This document shows, piece by piece, positions 21,198 through 21,507 of a DNA stretch of 21,507 nucleotides. The notes below the pieces were generated by a model. It was not told the origin of the DNA. It was given only the letters and a program-made list of their open reading frames with translations, and ran no database searches. Every line of letters starts with the position of its first letter. The first letter of the stretch is position 1. The stretch is from JBEIFW01 sp044370695 (GTDB lineage Bacteria > Actinomycetota > Acidimicrobiia > Acidimicrobiales > Ilumatobacteraceae): positions 1 to 21,507 of the forward strand of contig JBILVB010000050.1 in NCBI GenBank assembly GCA_044370695.1. The letters are read 5' to 3'. A program made the translations under genes and the position numbers.

Positions 21198-21203
21198 ACC
21201 GTA
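21198..21203 (-). promoter_or_regulatory. Candidate -10 box for the ABM gene
   Basis: Minus-strand TACGGT, 8 nt before ATG 21189, in the 20-bp gap after msrB; no Shine-Dalgarno is seen. Weak evidence taken alone. Confidence 0.28.
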
Positions 21204-21209
21204 GCCGTC

Positions 21210-21506
21210 TCAGTCGGCGCTCACCTTGCGCAGTGCGGCGGCATTCATGCAGTACCGCAGACCGGTCGGGGGCGGGCCGTCCGGGAAGACGTGGCCGAGG
21301 TGGGCGTCGCAGACGTTGCAGATCGTCTCGACGCGCACCATCCCGTACGCCCGATCGATGTGGTAGGCGATGACGTCGTTGGCCACCGGCGCAGTGAACG
21401 ACGGCCACCCCGTGCCCGATTCGAACTTCTCGGCAGCGTCGAACAGCAACGTCTCACAGCACACGCACGTGTACCGCCCCGGCTCGAACCGGCTGCACAT
21501 GTCGTT
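21210..21506 (-). CDS. msrB: Peptide-methionine (R)-S-oxide reductase MsrB, 3' part
   Basis: The 5' end lies beyond the window; the frame is open to the edge, with an internal Met at 21500. MsrB reduces methionine-R-sulfoxide in oxidised proteins using thioredoxin. Visible signatures: the zinc ligands CVCC (first CxxC, next to ETLLF) and CNVC (second CxxC), the substrate-pocket GTGWPSF, VRVETICNVCDAHLGHVFPDG, and the catalytic Cys in RYCMNAAAL close to the C-terminus, where family members have RYCINSASL. All key residues are present, so it is a normal zinc-type MsrB. It is followed by the ABM gene 20 bp downstream on the same strand, a plausible oxidative-stress pairing. Confidence 0.95.
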   Translation of the reverse strand, partial: NDMCSRFEPGRYTCVCCETLLFDAAEKFESGTGWPSFTAPVANDVIAYHIDRAYGMVRVETICNVCDAHLGHVFPDGPPPTGLRYCMNAAALRKVSAD

Positions 21507-21507
21507 G

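Overview
The window is very GC-rich (about 70% by eye) with dense, frequently alternating genes and very few A/T-ending codons. It carries two LLM-class (F420-type) oxidoreductases, a split-barrel flavoprotein, a Baeyer-Villiger monooxygenase, an acyl-CoA synthetase, and a DUF222-HNH ('13E12'-type) gene under actinobacterial-style LexA boxes. This points to an aerobic actinobacterium, and the gene mix would suit the Acidimicrobiia. The phylum is a fairly safe inference; the class is a guess.

Layout. 1-562: 3' end of an M20 zinc amidohydrolase (+). 559-4339: minus-strand run of a beta-lactamase-fold hydrolase, an acyl-CoA synthetase and an SDR, probably one transcription unit. 4424-7148: plus-strand pair of a PNPOx-like flavoprotein and a metallophosphoesterase fused to a PQQ-type propeller. 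6744-8417: minus-strand DUF222-HNH gene that has run through its expected end into the antisense of the metallophosphoesterase. 8418-8799: no secure gene, but a LexA-controlled promoter, an 18-bp tandem repeat and a doubtful ORF. 8800-10312: divergent hotdog thioesterase and APH-like phosphotransferase. 10329-12852: divergent surE and a Baeyer-Villiger monooxygenase. 12858-14272: divergent GlcG/HbpS-like protein and an LLM oxidoreductase. 14381-16873: convergent secreted subtilisin-like protease and CIA30-domain lipoprotein. 17027-18808: DEAD-box RNA helicase. 18841-20861: divergent YqjM-like flavin oxidoreductase and a second LLM oxidoreductase. 20884-21507: small ABM-domain monooxygenase and the 3' part of msrB (minus).

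Functionally this is mostly catabolic and redox chromosome content (acyl-CoA activation, oxidation, ester/thioester hydrolysis, flavin and F420 chemistry) with housekeeping genes between. I see no prophage, CRISPR array, rRNA, tRNA or insertion sequence. I found no clear new multi-gene system. The most unusual spot is 6744-8800: a damage-responsive HNH gene with two LexA-like boxes on a leaderless promoter, short tandem repeats, a lost or missing stop codon, and a 9-bp direct repeat near its ends. A second window-wide pattern is that several genes lack a Shine-Dalgarno and carry a -10-like TANNNT 6-8 nt before the start codon, predicting leaderless mRNAs.
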